This document shows positions 32,813 to 41,720 of a stretch of 64,000 bases of DNA, piece after piece. The stretch comes from Flavobacteriaceae bacterium. Its GTDB lineage: Bacteria > Bacteroidota > Bacteroidia > Flavobacteriales > Flavobacteriaceae. Both the position numbers and the translations under genes were made by a program. Each line of letters starts with the position of its first letter. The stretch's first letter is position 1. The DNA is taken from the NCBI GenBank assembly GCA_018669795.1, contig JABHSQ010000002.1:1-64000 (forward strand). Reading direction: 5' to 3'. The notes beneath the pieces are model-generated. The model was not told the DNA's origin. It saw only the letters and a program-made list of their open reading frames with translations, and searched no databases.

Positions 32813-34012
32813 ATGAAGTTATATCACATTCTTATCTTATTTTTTTCTTTTTTTATAGTGCTTCCTGCTAATATAATAGCTCAAGAAATTACACTTTCTG
32901 AAACTGCGGAACTTAGTATTCTTACGATGGGACCGGGAGATGATTTAAACGATAGTTTTGGCCACAGTGCGTTTAGAGTAAAAGACACTATTCAAAATAT
33001 CGATGTGGTTTATAATTATGGAGTTTACGATTTTAACACTCCTAACTTCTACCTGAAATTTGCACAAGGGAAGCTTTTGTATAACTTAGACAGAAATAAT
33101 TTTACTCCTTTTTATAATTATTATTCCAAGCAAAATAGATGGATTAAAGAGCAGGTATTAAACTTAAACCCATCAGAAAAACAAAACCTCTTTAATTTTC
33201 TGCAAAACAATTTAAAACCAGAAAACAGAACCTATAAGTATGATTTCTTTTTTGATAATTGTGCTACCAAAATCCGAGATGTTATGGCAATTGTCTTAAA
33301 AGACAAAATTAGCTATCAAGATGGATTTCAAAGCAATTTCTATACATTTAGAGAACTGATTCAAAAAAATGTTGATTGGAATACTTGGGGAAGTTTTGGA
33401 ATGGATATCGCTATAGGAGCCGTGGTGGATCGAAAAGCTACTTATTGGGAATATCAATTTTTACCAGAATATGTTTTTAAGGCGACAGATAAAGCTAAGT
33501 TAAATAGAGGTCAAGAAGATATTAGTTTAGTGAAAAAAACCATAAATCTATTTATCAACTCACCCGAAGAAAATAAATCTAACTTTTTTACAAGCCCCCT
33601 ATTTATTATGGGGCTATTGGCTTTTATAATTTTAGGAATTACCTATAAAGATTTTAAAAACAAGATAAGAAGTCGCTGGCTAGATATTAGTATTTATAGT
33701 ATTACTGGGATCATAGGGGTTCTTTTACTTTTACTTTGGTTTGCAACTGATCATTATACTACACATAATAATTATAATCTATTGTGGGCTTTTCCTTTGT
33801 CCCTATTTTTTGTACTGGCCATTTCTAAGAAAAATCCAAAACCTTGGCTTAAAAGGTATGTATTTTTCCAAATACTAATGCTGACATTACTATCTATTCA
33901 TTGGATTACAGGAATTCAAGTGTTTACATATGGGTTAATACCATTATTAATTGCTTTACTTGTTAGATACCTTTATTTAGTTTTTTATTTTAAAAACACT
34001 CTTGTTCGATAA
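32813..34012 (+). CDS. DUF4105/Lnb-like membrane protein
   Basis: 399 aa. Signal peptide 1-23 (ANIIAQ). The N-terminal periplasmic domain (about 30-245) has FGHSAFRVKD (His about 52), then FFFDNCATKIRD (Cys about 147), which look like His and Cys of a papain-like or transferase site. The C-terminal third has about five membrane helices. This is the layout of the DUF4105 family, which I recall being renamed for a Bacteroides lipoprotein N-acyltransferase (Lnb). Lnb activity here is inferred from that recollection, not shown. Follows porV2 by 37 bases, so probably cotranscribed. Confidence 0.8.
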   Translation: MKLYHILILFFSFFIVLPANIIAQEITLSETAELSILTMGPGDDLNDSFGHSAFRVKDTIQNIDVVYNYGVYDFNTPNFYLKFAQGKLLYNLDRNNFTPFYNYYSKQNRWIKEQVLNLNPSEKQNLFNFLQNNLKPENRTYKYDFFFDNCATKIRDVMAIVLKDKISYQDGFQSNFYTFRELIQKNVDWNTWGSFGMDIAIGAVVDRKATYWEYQFLPEYVFKATDKAKLNRGQEDISLVKKTINLFINSPEENKSNFFTSPLFIMGLLAFIILGITYKDFKNKIRSRWLDISIYSITGIIGVLLLLLWFATDHYTTHNNYNLLWAFPLSLFFVLAISKKNPKPWLKRYVFFQILMLTLLSIHWITGIQVFTYGLIPLLIALLVRYLYLVFYFKNTLVR

Positions 34013-34146
34013 AAGAAAGAAACTTCATCTTTTTACCTCGAAGAAATGTATCTAATTCATCATAATTTCCTGCAGCAGCACTAAATTATTAAAGAAATTG
34101 GTATCAATAGTTATTAAGAGATTATACGCTACGCTACTTGATAAAA

Positions 34147-35127
34147 CTATTTACAAAATGCTTCCCAAGTAACCTCCATTCCTTCCTTAGCCGAAAACAA
34201 TGGATCGTACTCAAGTAAATTCTTAGCCTTACTAATATTTGCTAAAGAATCTTTAATATCTCCATTTCGGGTAGGACCGTAATTGGCTTGAAGCTCAATT
34301 TGAGAAATATCTTGTAAATCAGACCAAAGTGTATTTAAACTAATTCGATCTCCATAAGCTATATTATACACTTCATTAACTGAGGTATCGGGAGCAAAAA
34401 AAGCACGAATATTGGCTTGAACTGCATTTTCCACATAGGTGAAGTCACGGGTTTGTTTTCCATCACCATGCATAATAGGCGAAACCCCGTCCTTTAAAGC
34501 TTGCATAAATAATGGTATAACCGCTGCATAAGCTCCATGAGGACTTTGCTTGGGTCCGAATACATTAAAATATCGCAAGCCAATTATTTGGGTACCATAC
34601 GTTTTACAAAAAACATCAGCATATAGTTCGTTGACTAATTTAGTCACCGCATAAGGAGATAATGGTTTCCCTATGTTATCTTCTAGTTTTGGTAAGGCTT
34701 TATGATCTCCATATGTAGAACTGGAAGCAGCATATACCAATCGTTTTACAGTATTATTTTCTTTTTGAGCCACCAGCATATTTAAAAATCCTGAAACGTT
34801 CACCGCATTGGATAAAAGAGGATTATGAATAGAACGTGGTACCGATCCTAATGCTGCTTGATGAGATACATAATCAATATCAATCAAGGCTTCTTTACAA
34901 GTATCCAAGTTTCGTATATCTCCTTCTATAAATTCAAAAGAAGGGTGATTCATAAACTCTTGTATGTTTTCTATATAACCATTTGAAAGATCGTCGAGCA
35001 CTCGAACTTTTTTTGCTCCGTATTTTAACAAATATTCAACTAGATTAGAACCGATGAATCCTGCACCTCCGGTTACTAAGAAGTTATATTTTGAAAAGTC
35101 TTGAGAGTGATAAGAAGCTTTATACAT
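34147..35127 (-). CDS. UDP-N-acetylglucosamine/UDP-glucuronate 4-epimerase family (WbpP-like)
   Basis: 326 aa extended SDR. NAD-binding GGAGFIGSN near 20-28, then HQAALGSVPRS, catalytic Ser-x24-Tyr: AASSSTYGD and YAVTKLVNELYAD, and RYFNVFGPKQSP. Resembles WbpP/TviC-type 4-epimerases for UDP-GlcNAc or its uronic acid. Its ATG overlaps the TAA of the upstream dehydrogenase (TAATG), so the two are translated together. Together they would make UDP-GalNAcA or a similar uronic acid for surface polysaccharide (inference). Confidence 0.88.
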   Translation of the reverse strand: MYKASYHSQDFSKYNFLVTGGAGFIGSNLVEYLLKYGAKKVRVLDDLSNGYIENIQEFMNHPSFEFIEGDIRNLDTCKEALIDIDYVSHQAALGSVPRSIHNPLLSNAVNVSGFLNMLVAQKENNTVKRLVYAASSSTYGDHKALPKLEDNIGKPLSPYAVTKLVNELYADVFCKTYGTQIIGLRYFNVFGPKQSPHGAYAAVIPLFMQALKDGVSPIMHGDGKQTRDFTYVENAVQANIRAFFAPDTSVNEVYNIAYGDRISLNTLWSDLQDISQIELQANYGPTRNGDIKDSLANISKAKNLLEYDPLFSAKEGMEVTWEAFCK

Positions 35128-36413
35128 TATAGTCTGCCGTCTATTTTATCTTCTGGCAAGAAGGATTTAACATCAAATACTACAGTAGTATTAGAAGTGT
35201 AATCATTAATATTAATATTTAAAAATTCTTGATGAGATACTGTTAACACAATAGCATCGTAGGTTTTTTTTAGCTTATTCTCTTTTGAAATCAAAGAAAT
35301 TCCAAATTCACTCTTTACCTCTTCTGCATTTGCCCATGGATCAAAAACATCTACATTTAGATTGTAATTTTTTAATTCTGAAATAACATCGATTGCCTTG
35401 CTATTTCTAATATCGGGACAATTTTCTTTAAAAGTGATTCCCATTACTAGGGCATTTCCATTTTTCACTTTACCATCTTTTTTAATCATTAGCTTTACCA
35501 CTTCATTAGCAACATAACTTCCCATACTGTCATTCATTCTACGTCCTGCTAAAATAATTTCCGGATTATATCCTTCCTCTATAGCCTTTTGAGCCAAATA
35601 ATAGGGATCTACACCAATACAATGTCCACCGACAAGTCCTGGAGTAAAATTAATAAAATTCCATTTAGTGCTTGCAGCTTCTAAGACAGCCTTGGTGTCT
35701 ATATTAAGTAGTCTAAATATTTTTGAAAGCTCATTGACAAAAGCGATATTGATATCTCGCTGTGAATTCTCAATTACTTTTGCAGCTTCAGCCACTTTAA
35801 TAGAAGGAGCTAAATGAGTGCCTGCGGTAATGATAGTAGCATACAAATCGTTAACGTATTCAGCTGCTTCTGGAGTAGATCCAGAAGTCACCTTTAGTAT
35901 TTTGGTTACCGAATGTTTTTTATCTCCTGGGTTCATTCGTTCTGGAGAATAGCCTGCAAAAAAATCTTTATTAATGGTAAGGCCTGACATTTGCTCCATA
36001 ATAGGAATACAAATCTCTTCAGTCGCTCCAGGATATACGGTAGATTCAATGATGACAACATCTTCTTTTTTTAAAAATTTACCAACTGTTTCACTGGCTT
36101 TTTGAAGCGGAATTAACACGGGCTGATTATATTTATTGGTAGGAGTTGGTACCGTAATTATATAGACATTAGCCTCTATCATTTGAATTGGATCATCTGT
36201 TAACTTTAAACCAATACCTGTATTTAGCGCTAATGATTTTTTTAATTCGGTATCAGAAATTTCTAAAGTGGTGTCATTTCCGTTTTGCAATTCAGTTACC
36301 CGTTTTAAATTGATATCAAATCCAATAACCTTGTATTTAGTTGCAAAAGCAACTGCTAAAGGCAATCCTACATATCCTAATCCAATGATAGCAATAATGG
36401 GTTTTTTTTTCAA
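35127..36413 (-). CDS. Nucleotide-sugar dehydrogenase (WbpO/TviB-like)
   Basis: 428 aa from TTG 36413. UDP-sugar 6-dehydrogenase fold: GLGYVGLPLAVAFA near 10-23, STVYPGATEEICIP, the EAAKVIENSQRDINIAFVNE linker, catalytic Cys in GGHCIGVDPYYLAQKA (about 260-275) and ITFKENCPDIRNSK. Matches WbpO/TviB, which oxidise UDP-GlcNAc/UDP-GalNAc to the uronate with NAD. The reading frame extends to TTG 36434, but that codon is part of a -7 box (CAAATATA at 36432-36439), so the shorter start is preferred. Pairs with the epimerase. Confidence 0.9.
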   Translation of the reverse strand: MKKKPIIAIIGLGYVGLPLAVAFATKYKVIGFDINLKRVTELQNGNDTTLEISDTELKKSLALNTGIGLKLTDDPIQMIEANVYIITVPTPTNKYNQPVLIPLQKASETVGKFLKKEDVVIIESTVYPGATEEICIPIMEQMSGLTINKDFFAGYSPERMNPGDKKHSVTKILKVTSGSTPEAAEYVNDLYATIITAGTHLAPSIKVAEAAKVIENSQRDINIAFVNELSKIFRLLNIDTKAVLEAASTKWNFINFTPGLVGGHCIGVDPYYLAQKAIEEGYNPEIILAGRRMNDSMGSYVANEVVKLMIKKDGKVKNGNALVMGITFKENCPDIRNSKAIDVISELKNYNLNVDVFDPWANAEEVKSEFGISLISKENKLKKTYDAIVLTVSHQEFLNININDYTSNTTVVFDVKSFLPEDKIDGRL

Positions 36414-36431
36414 AATATATAAATTAATACA

Positions 36432-36439
36432 CAAATATA
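36432..36439 (-). promoter_or_regulatory. -7 box of the dehydrogenase-epimerase operon
   Basis: TATATTTG on the minus strand. An apparent TTG start at 36434-36432 lies within it, so the real start must be downstream; the TTG at 36413 fits the family length. The -33 element is not clear. Confidence 0.55.
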
Positions 36440-36842
36440 AAATTCCTAAATGGAGATAAAGATGAATTTTTGATTTTTATTATGCAAAAATTGATTTCTG
36501 TAAATATCAAATATCATTATTCAAACTTCAATGTTTCACATATTCTTTATTAATAGTCATTTTAGCCGACCAAGTAAGGGTATAATTAATATCAGATAAT
36601 TACATCTTTTTAAGGACCTAATTTTATAAAAAATAAAAATGGCGTCTTATCTTTTCCAAACCGATGCTATAATAAATATCTGATTTAATTTATCTAATTA
36701 GAACAATCAAAAGATTAACAGGATACTTATTATAGCATTAAAGAAAAGTATTTAGGAAAACATTCTGTTAATTATATAAAATAAAACCTTCTCTTTGGCT
36801 TAGTGGTTTAGGAATTCATTTAATTTGCAAAAAATTTAACTT
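36440..36842. other. Intergenic region with long inverted repeat
   Basis: About 400 bases, no supported gene. ATGCTATAATAA (36664-36675) and TTATTATAGCAT (36727-36738) are an exact 12-bp inverted repeat with weaker similarity continuing outward, 51 bases apart. A weak frame on the minus strand at 36528-36599 (ending YVKH) was noted and rejected as a gene. Confidence 0.5.
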
Positions 36843-38714
36843 GTGAATTACTTATCTGTTGAAAACATTTCAAAATCTTACGGAGAGCGTATTTTATTTA
36901 AAAACATCTCTTTTGGCATCAACGAAGGACAAAAAATAGGTTTTGTTGCTAAAAACGGAACTGGTAAAACTTCCATTTTAAATATAATTGCGGGTGATGA
37001 TACCCCAGATACTGGCAATGTAGTTTCTCGTAAAAATATAAAAATTTCATACCTATCTCAAGATCCTAAATTAGATCCAAAGTGTACGATTGAGGAAATC
37101 ATTAAAACATCTGATAATTTCATCATTAAAATCATTACAGATTACGAAAAAGCATTACTTCAGCCAGAAGATACAGAAGCTTATCAAAAAGCTTTTGACG
37201 CTATGGAAGCAAATCAGGCTTGGGATTATGAAACCGTTTACAAGCAAGTATTATCTAAATTAAAATTAGACGATCTCGACCAAAAAGTAGCTGCTATGAG
37301 TGGAGGTCAAAAAAAACGTTTGGCATTGGCTAATGCTTTATTAGCACAACCTCAGCTTTTAATTTTAGATGAACCTACCAATCATTTAGATTTAGAAATG
37401 ATCGAATGGTTAGAAGATTTCTTCGCAAAAAGCAACATCACCTTATTTATGGTTACTCACGATCGTTTTTTTTTAGAGCGTGTTTGTAATGAAATTGTAG
37501 AATTAGACGAAGGTGTGATGCATGGGTACAAAGGTAATTACAGGTATTACCTTGAAAAAAGAGATGCGCGTATCGAAAATTTTGTTTCTGAAACTTCCAA
37601 AGCAAAACAACTTTATAAAAAAGAATTGGATTGGATGCGCAGACAACCCAAAGCACGAACTACTAAAAGTAAATCCAGGATTGATGATTTTCAAGATATA
37701 AAAAGCAGAGCGAATCAACGTAGAAATGACCATGAAGTACAGTTGGAATTAAGCATGGAACGATTGGGTACGAAGGTGGTCGAACTGCATTCCGTTTCAA
37801 AATCGTTTGGAGATAAAAATATATTGGAAAAGTTTGAATATAATTTTCAAAAAGGAGAACGAATAGGAATCATTGGTAAAAACGGAACCGGAAAATCTAC
37901 ATTCTTAAATATGATTACTGGCAGTGTTGCTCCAGATGCCGGGAAAGTGGTGATTGGGGATACTGTAAAGTTTGGATATTACACCCAAAATGGCATACAT
38001 ATTAAAGAGAATCAAAAAGTAATTGAAGTGGTTCGAGAATTTGGTGATTTTATTCCTTTGAAAAAAGGGAAGCAAATTTCAGCTCAACAATTATTAGAAC
38101 GATTTTTATTCGATCGCAAAAAACAATATGATTTTGTAGAAAAACTAAGTGGTGGTGAACGTAAACGTTTATACCTCTGTACCGTTTTAATTAGAAACCC
38201 TAATTTTTTAATATTAGATGAACCTACCAACGATTTGGATATTGTTACTTTAAATGTTTTAGAAAATTTTTTATTAGATTTTCCAGGTTGCTTAATGGTA
38301 GTATCTCACGACCGTTATTTTATGGATAAAATTGTCGATCATTTATTCATTTTCAGAGGCAATAGTGTGATTGAAGATTTTCCTGGCAATTATTCCGATT
38401 TTAGAACTTATGAAGACAGTAAGCCTTCAGAAAGTAAAACAATCTCGGGCGACACCAATGCTAACAAAGACAATTGGAAAGCACAAGACACTAAATCTAA
38501 ATTAAGTTATAACGAACAGAAAGAACATGCAAAGTTAGAGCGTGAAGTGGCTAAGTTAGAACGTGAAAAGGAAACTTTAGAAAGCAAATTTGCTACGGAA
38601 GCATGGAATCCAGAAGAAATACAAAAACAATCAGTCATTTTACAACAACTCATACAAAATCTTGAAAAAAAAACCGAACGATGGTTTTTACTTTCAGATA
38701 AAATGGAAAATTAG
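36843..38714 (+). CDS. ABC-F family ATPase with two canonical ATP sites
   Basis: 623 aa, starting at GTG 36843. Two NBDs: Walker A AKNGTGKTS (about 39-47) and GKNGTGKST (about 345-353), signatures MSGGQKKRL and LSGGERKRL, and Walker B LDEPTNHLD and LDEPTNDLD. All are intact, unlike the 24.3-25.9 kb protein. A basic linker (about 240-315) and a C-terminal coiled-coil (about 560-620: LEREVAKLEREKETLESKF) give the Uup-like layout. ABC-F proteins bind the ribosomal E-site; Uup has also been linked to DNA repair. No resistance phenotype is implied. Confidence 0.93.
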   Translation: MNYLSVENISKSYGERILFKNISFGINEGQKIGFVAKNGTGKTSILNIIAGDDTPDTGNVVSRKNIKISYLSQDPKLDPKCTIEEIIKTSDNFIIKIITDYEKALLQPEDTEAYQKAFDAMEANQAWDYETVYKQVLSKLKLDDLDQKVAAMSGGQKKRLALANALLAQPQLLILDEPTNHLDLEMIEWLEDFFAKSNITLFMVTHDRFFLERVCNEIVELDEGVMHGYKGNYRYYLEKRDARIENFVSETSKAKQLYKKELDWMRRQPKARTTKSKSRIDDFQDIKSRANQRRNDHEVQLELSMERLGTKVVELHSVSKSFGDKNILEKFEYNFQKGERIGIIGKNGTGKSTFLNMITGSVAPDAGKVVIGDTVKFGYYTQNGIHIKENQKVIEVVREFGDFIPLKKGKQISAQQLLERFLFDRKKQYDFVEKLSGGERKRLYLCTVLIRNPNFLILDEPTNDLDIVTLNVLENFLLDFPGCLMVVSHDRYFMDKIVDHLFIFRGNSVIEDFPGNYSDFRTYEDSKPSESKTISGDTNANKDNWKAQDTKSKLSYNEQKEHAKLEREVAKLEREKETLESKFATEAWNPEEIQKQSVILQQLIQNLEKKTERWFLLSDKMEN

Positions 38715-38753
38715 CAACTAATTTATATAAATTATAAGTTGTATTTTGTTTGT

Positions 38754-38761
38754 TATTTTTG
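38754..38761 (+). promoter_or_regulatory. -7 box of the SDR gene at 38.8 kb
   Basis: TATTTTTG, an exact match. The frame has a TTG at 38766 just downstream, but the family-like start is ATG 38787. Confidence 0.5.
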
Positions 38762-38786
38762 TTGATTGAAAACATACCAATTTAAT

Positions 38787-39572
38787 ATGACTATTAAAAC
38801 AGCATTAATAACAGGAGGAGCTTCAGGCTTAGGATATGAATTTGCAGTACTTCTTGCAAAGGATGCATATCATTTAATTTTAATTGATATTAATTCAGAT
38901 AAATTAAAGGAAACTAAAAAAGAGTTAGAAGATAACTATCCCACTCAAGTAATTACAATAACTAAGGATATGAGTAAACATAATTGTTCTTCTGAACTAT
39001 TTGAAGAAATTAAAGAAACTCCTATCGATGTTTTAATTAATAATGCTGGATTTGGTTTGTATGGTCATTTTCATAAAACCAATTGGGAACGGGAAGCTTC
39101 TATGCTTAATTTACACATTATAGCCACTACACATTTAACCAAATTAATTTTAAAAGGAATGGTTGAAAGAGGTCATGGCAAAATATTAAATATGTCCTCA
39201 TTAGCTGCTTTTCAACCTGGACCATTAATGTCTATTTACTACGCTTCTAAAGCATATATTTTGTCTTTTTCTGAAGCGATAGCAAACGAATTAAAAGGAA
39301 CTGGAATAACTGTTACTGTCCTTTGCCCAGGACAAACAAAAACATCTTTTCAGAAAGTGGTTTCTCAAGAAACTTCTGAAAACAAAATAGGATTTAACAT
39401 TGCTTTACCAGATGAAGTTGCCAAATATGGCTATAAAGCTATGTTAAATGGTGAATCGGTTGTGATTCCGGGAAATTTCAATAAATTCCTTTCTTTTTTA
39501 CCTCGAATAATGCCAAGAAATATTGCTGCTGCTATTGTAAGAAAAATTCAAGAAAAAAATAGAGCAGATTAA
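38787..39572 (+). CDS. Short-chain dehydrogenase/reductase
   Basis: 261 aa from ATG 38787 (MTIKTALITGGASGLG). Cofactor motif TGGASGLG, NNAGFG, catalytic Ser in LNMSSLAAFQPGP, and YYASKAYIL (Y-x3-K). C-terminal basic region VRKIQEKNR. Similar to NAD(P)-dependent SDRs acting on lipids or steroids; the substrate is unknown. Isolated, transcribed rightward after the ABC-F gene with its own -7 box. Confidence 0.88.
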   Translation: MTIKTALITGGASGLGYEFAVLLAKDAYHLILIDINSDKLKETKKELEDNYPTQVITITKDMSKHNCSSELFEEIKETPIDVLINNAGFGLYGHFHKTNWEREASMLNLHIIATTHLTKLILKGMVERGHGKILNMSSLAAFQPGPLMSIYYASKAYILSFSEAIANELKGTGITVTVLCPGQTKTSFQKVVSQETSENKIGFNIALPDEVAKYGYKAMLNGESVVIPGNFNKFLSFLPRIMPRNIAAAIVRKIQEKNRAD

Positions 39573-39671
39573 GTAGTTATATTGATTTTATCCTAAGTCT
39601 AAAGGGAATAAAAATCTAATTGTTGGTGTTTCCTTTAGGATGGAGGTAAATTATATAAAATAAACAAGAAG

Positions 39672-40481
39672 TTAAAGTTCTAATCTAATACTTTCTGTAT
39701 ATTCTTTAAAAGAAATTAAATTGTTATGTCCACCCTTGGGAATGGTAATTAATTCCTTTTTATCACTATTAAAGCTATTATATAATTTAGTTCCTTGATC
39801 ATAACTTATCACTTGATCATAGGTGCCATGATAAATAGTAACAGGGCAATTGACATCATCCATAAATTGATAAGTAGGAAATGTATAATCCAATAAATAC
39901 CTTATAGGCAGAAGATAAAATCTAGATTTAGCAATAGCTAACATACTATAAAAAGGAGCTTCTAAAATTAATTTATAAGGCTCGTTTTGAGCAGCAACAT
40001 AAGCAGCAAATGTGGTTCCTAAGCTCCTACCATAAACTGTTATTTTAGATTCGGAATAATGTTGTTTAGCAAATTCATACCACAATTCCTCATCATTATA
40101 TAAAAATTCCATTGATTTTTCACCCCTACTTTTCCCGTAACCGCGATAATCCATTATAAGTACGTCGTAATCTAAGTCCACAAAAAAATCAGCTATTTGT
40201 CCCCAACCTTGCAAGTCTCCGGCATTGCCATGAAAATATAAAATAACTCCTTTTGGATTTTCTTTTTTAAAATGAAGTCCATTTAATTGAGCTGCATCGG
40301 AAGATTTTAAGCTTATTTCTTTAAATAAATTTTTCATTTCAAAGGCATGTTCTTGGGGAAGAAAAGAGGGCATAAAAATTAAGTTCTCTTGGAAAAAATA
40401 AATGACTCCACACAGCAATCCATAAATATTCAGAAGTATAAATACTAAAATAAATACCTTCTTTTTTAAATTCATCTTCAC
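39672..40481 (-). CDS. Alpha/beta hydrolase, membrane-anchored
   Basis: 269 aa (start GTG 40481 overlapping the upstream TGA as GTGA; an ATG at 40475 is an alternative). N-terminal hydrophobic helix (about 9-28) anchors it to the membrane. Hydrolase core with YFHGNAGDLQGWG near 78-90, YRGYGKSRG, nucleophile Ser in YGRSLGTTFAAY, Asp in YHGTYDQVI and His in PKGGHNNLI. BEM46-like. Downstream and overlapping in an operon with a glycosyltransferase and a BNR lipoprotein; the substrate is unknown. Confidence 0.85.
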   Translation of the reverse strand: MKMNLKKKVFILVFILLNIYGLLCGVIYFFQENLIFMPSFLPQEHAFEMKNLFKEISLKSSDAAQLNGLHFKKENPKGVILYFHGNAGDLQGWGQIADFFVDLDYDVLIMDYRGYGKSRGEKSMEFLYNDEELWYEFAKQHYSESKITVYGRSLGTTFAAYVAAQNEPYKLILEAPFYSMLAIAKSRFYLLPIRYLLDYTFPTYQFMDDVNCPVTIYHGTYDQVISYDQGTKLYNSFNSDKKELITIPKGGHNNLISFKEYTESIRLEL

Positions 40482-41719
40482 TTATTTGTAGCTTTATTCT
40501 TCTCCTCAATCCATTTACTCATATACTTTGTTGCTTGCACCGATTGATGCTGTAGAATTTGACCTATAAAATTTTGATTTCTATATTCTTGAAAATTATC
40601 TTGTATCAGGGTTAATTGATTGATAAATTTTTCTGAATACAAATTATAATTAAAGCGTTGATTAAGTATCTCCATCCCATTTTGTTGAGCAGCCAACCAA
40701 TTTTTTTTATTTACATATAATGCTATGGAAGCATTTACAATCCCTTCTGCTTCATCTACTATAGTTCCTGCAAAGGAATAATTCCCTGGAATACCTTCTG
40801 CTCCAATACTAGTGGTCACAACAGGTGTTCCATTTTTCATGGCATCAAAAAACTTACCTTTTAAGCCTGCTCCAAAACGCAAGGGTGCTAGACAAACTCT
40901 AGCATTTTTCATGGCTTCAGAGACACTTACTACCCAGCCCCTAATTAAAAAGCCCTCTTTTTGTGAATGTAATTCTGAAATTTGTTGAGGAGCGTAAGCA
41001 CCATAAATATGTAGTTCAGCTTTTGGGAGTTTCTTCTTTATTTCTGGCCAAATCTCTTTTTTTAAAAATAAAATAGCATCCACATTGGGTGCGTGTAAAA
41101 GATTACCAATGGTTATAAAATGGTTTCTATTTTCAAATGTTGGGAATTCCTTAAATTCAGCTACCGTTATTTCATTTACTAAAAAAGGCAAATAATATAA
41201 TAAGGAAGCATCAATATGAAAAGTATTTTGAAGTAATTCCATTTCAAATTCCGAAATAATTAAAGATAAATCGCATCGATAGATACTCGCAATTTCTCTT
41301 TTGGCAGTTTCTGAAAACAAATTTACATCGCTTATAGACAGTTTCTTTTTTAATACCTCTTGTCTTGCTTTTCTTAAAAAATGCAAATCTTCTGTATCTA
41401 ATATTCGCAGGGAATCAGGGCAATTTTCAGCCACCTTCCATCCAAATTGTTCTTCTGTAATAAATCGATCAAAAAGAACTACAGAAGGGTTTAATTCTTT
41501 TATAAAATCATCAAAACTAGTATTGTTTAGCGCTATCGATTTAACTTCAACAGGAGCACATTTAAAAGTTTCTGATTTTTCGGTAATGGAGGCTGTACTT
41601 GAAAAAACAATTTTATAATTTTCTTTTTCAAATAATGAAATTAATTGCATCATCCTAGTACCAGCAGCAGTTGCTGTGGGCTCTGGAAATGTATGTCCTA
41701 TAATTAAAAGTGTTTTCAA
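40478..41719 (-). CDS. Glycosyltransferase, GT4-like
   Basis: 413 aa, begins at TTG 41719 immediately after the stop of the BNR gene (TAA, one base, TTG), which suggests coupled translation. The C-terminal half has the GT4 donor-binding pattern: FITIGNLLHAPNVDAILFL, LHIYGAYAPQQ and LRFGAGLKGKFFDAMKNGTP with the catalytic E-x7-E region in its GAEGI vicinity. N-terminal domain is Rossmann-like (IGHTFPEPTATAAGTRMMQL). Acceptor and donor sugars unknown. Confidence 0.85.
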   Translation of the reverse strand: MKTLLIIGHTFPEPTATAAGTRMMQLISLFEKENYKIVFSSTASITEKSETFKCAPVEVKSIALNNTSFDDFIKELNPSVVLFDRFITEEQFGWKVAENCPDSLRILDTEDLHFLRKARQEVLKKKLSISDVNLFSETAKREIASIYRCDLSLIISEFEMELLQNTFHIDASLLYYLPFLVNEITVAEFKEFPTFENRNHFITIGNLLHAPNVDAILFLKKEIWPEIKKKLPKAELHIYGAYAPQQISELHSQKEGFLIRGWVVSVSEAMKNARVCLAPLRFGAGLKGKFFDAMKNGTPVVTTSIGAEGIPGNYSFAGTIVDEAEGIVNASIALYVNKKNWLAAQQNGMEILNQRFNYNLYSEKFINQLTLIQDNFQEYRNQNFIGQILQHQSVQATKYMSKWIEEKNKATNK

Positions 41720-41720
41720 A

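Noticed and set aside
34013-34146. Minus-strand frame with AAAGNYDELDTFLRGKK in the gap after the Lnb-like gene
   Set aside because: No start, and it runs antisense into the neighbouring gene. May be chance.
36528-36599. Minus-strand frame ending in KMTINKEYVKH upstream of the ABC-F gene
   Set aside because: Only 24 codons with a stop directly upstream and no start. Looks coding-like but cannot be supported.
36843-38714. Possible antibiotic-resistance ABC-F
   Set aside because: Family membership does not imply resistance; the Uup-like C-terminal coiled coil points to a housekeeping role.
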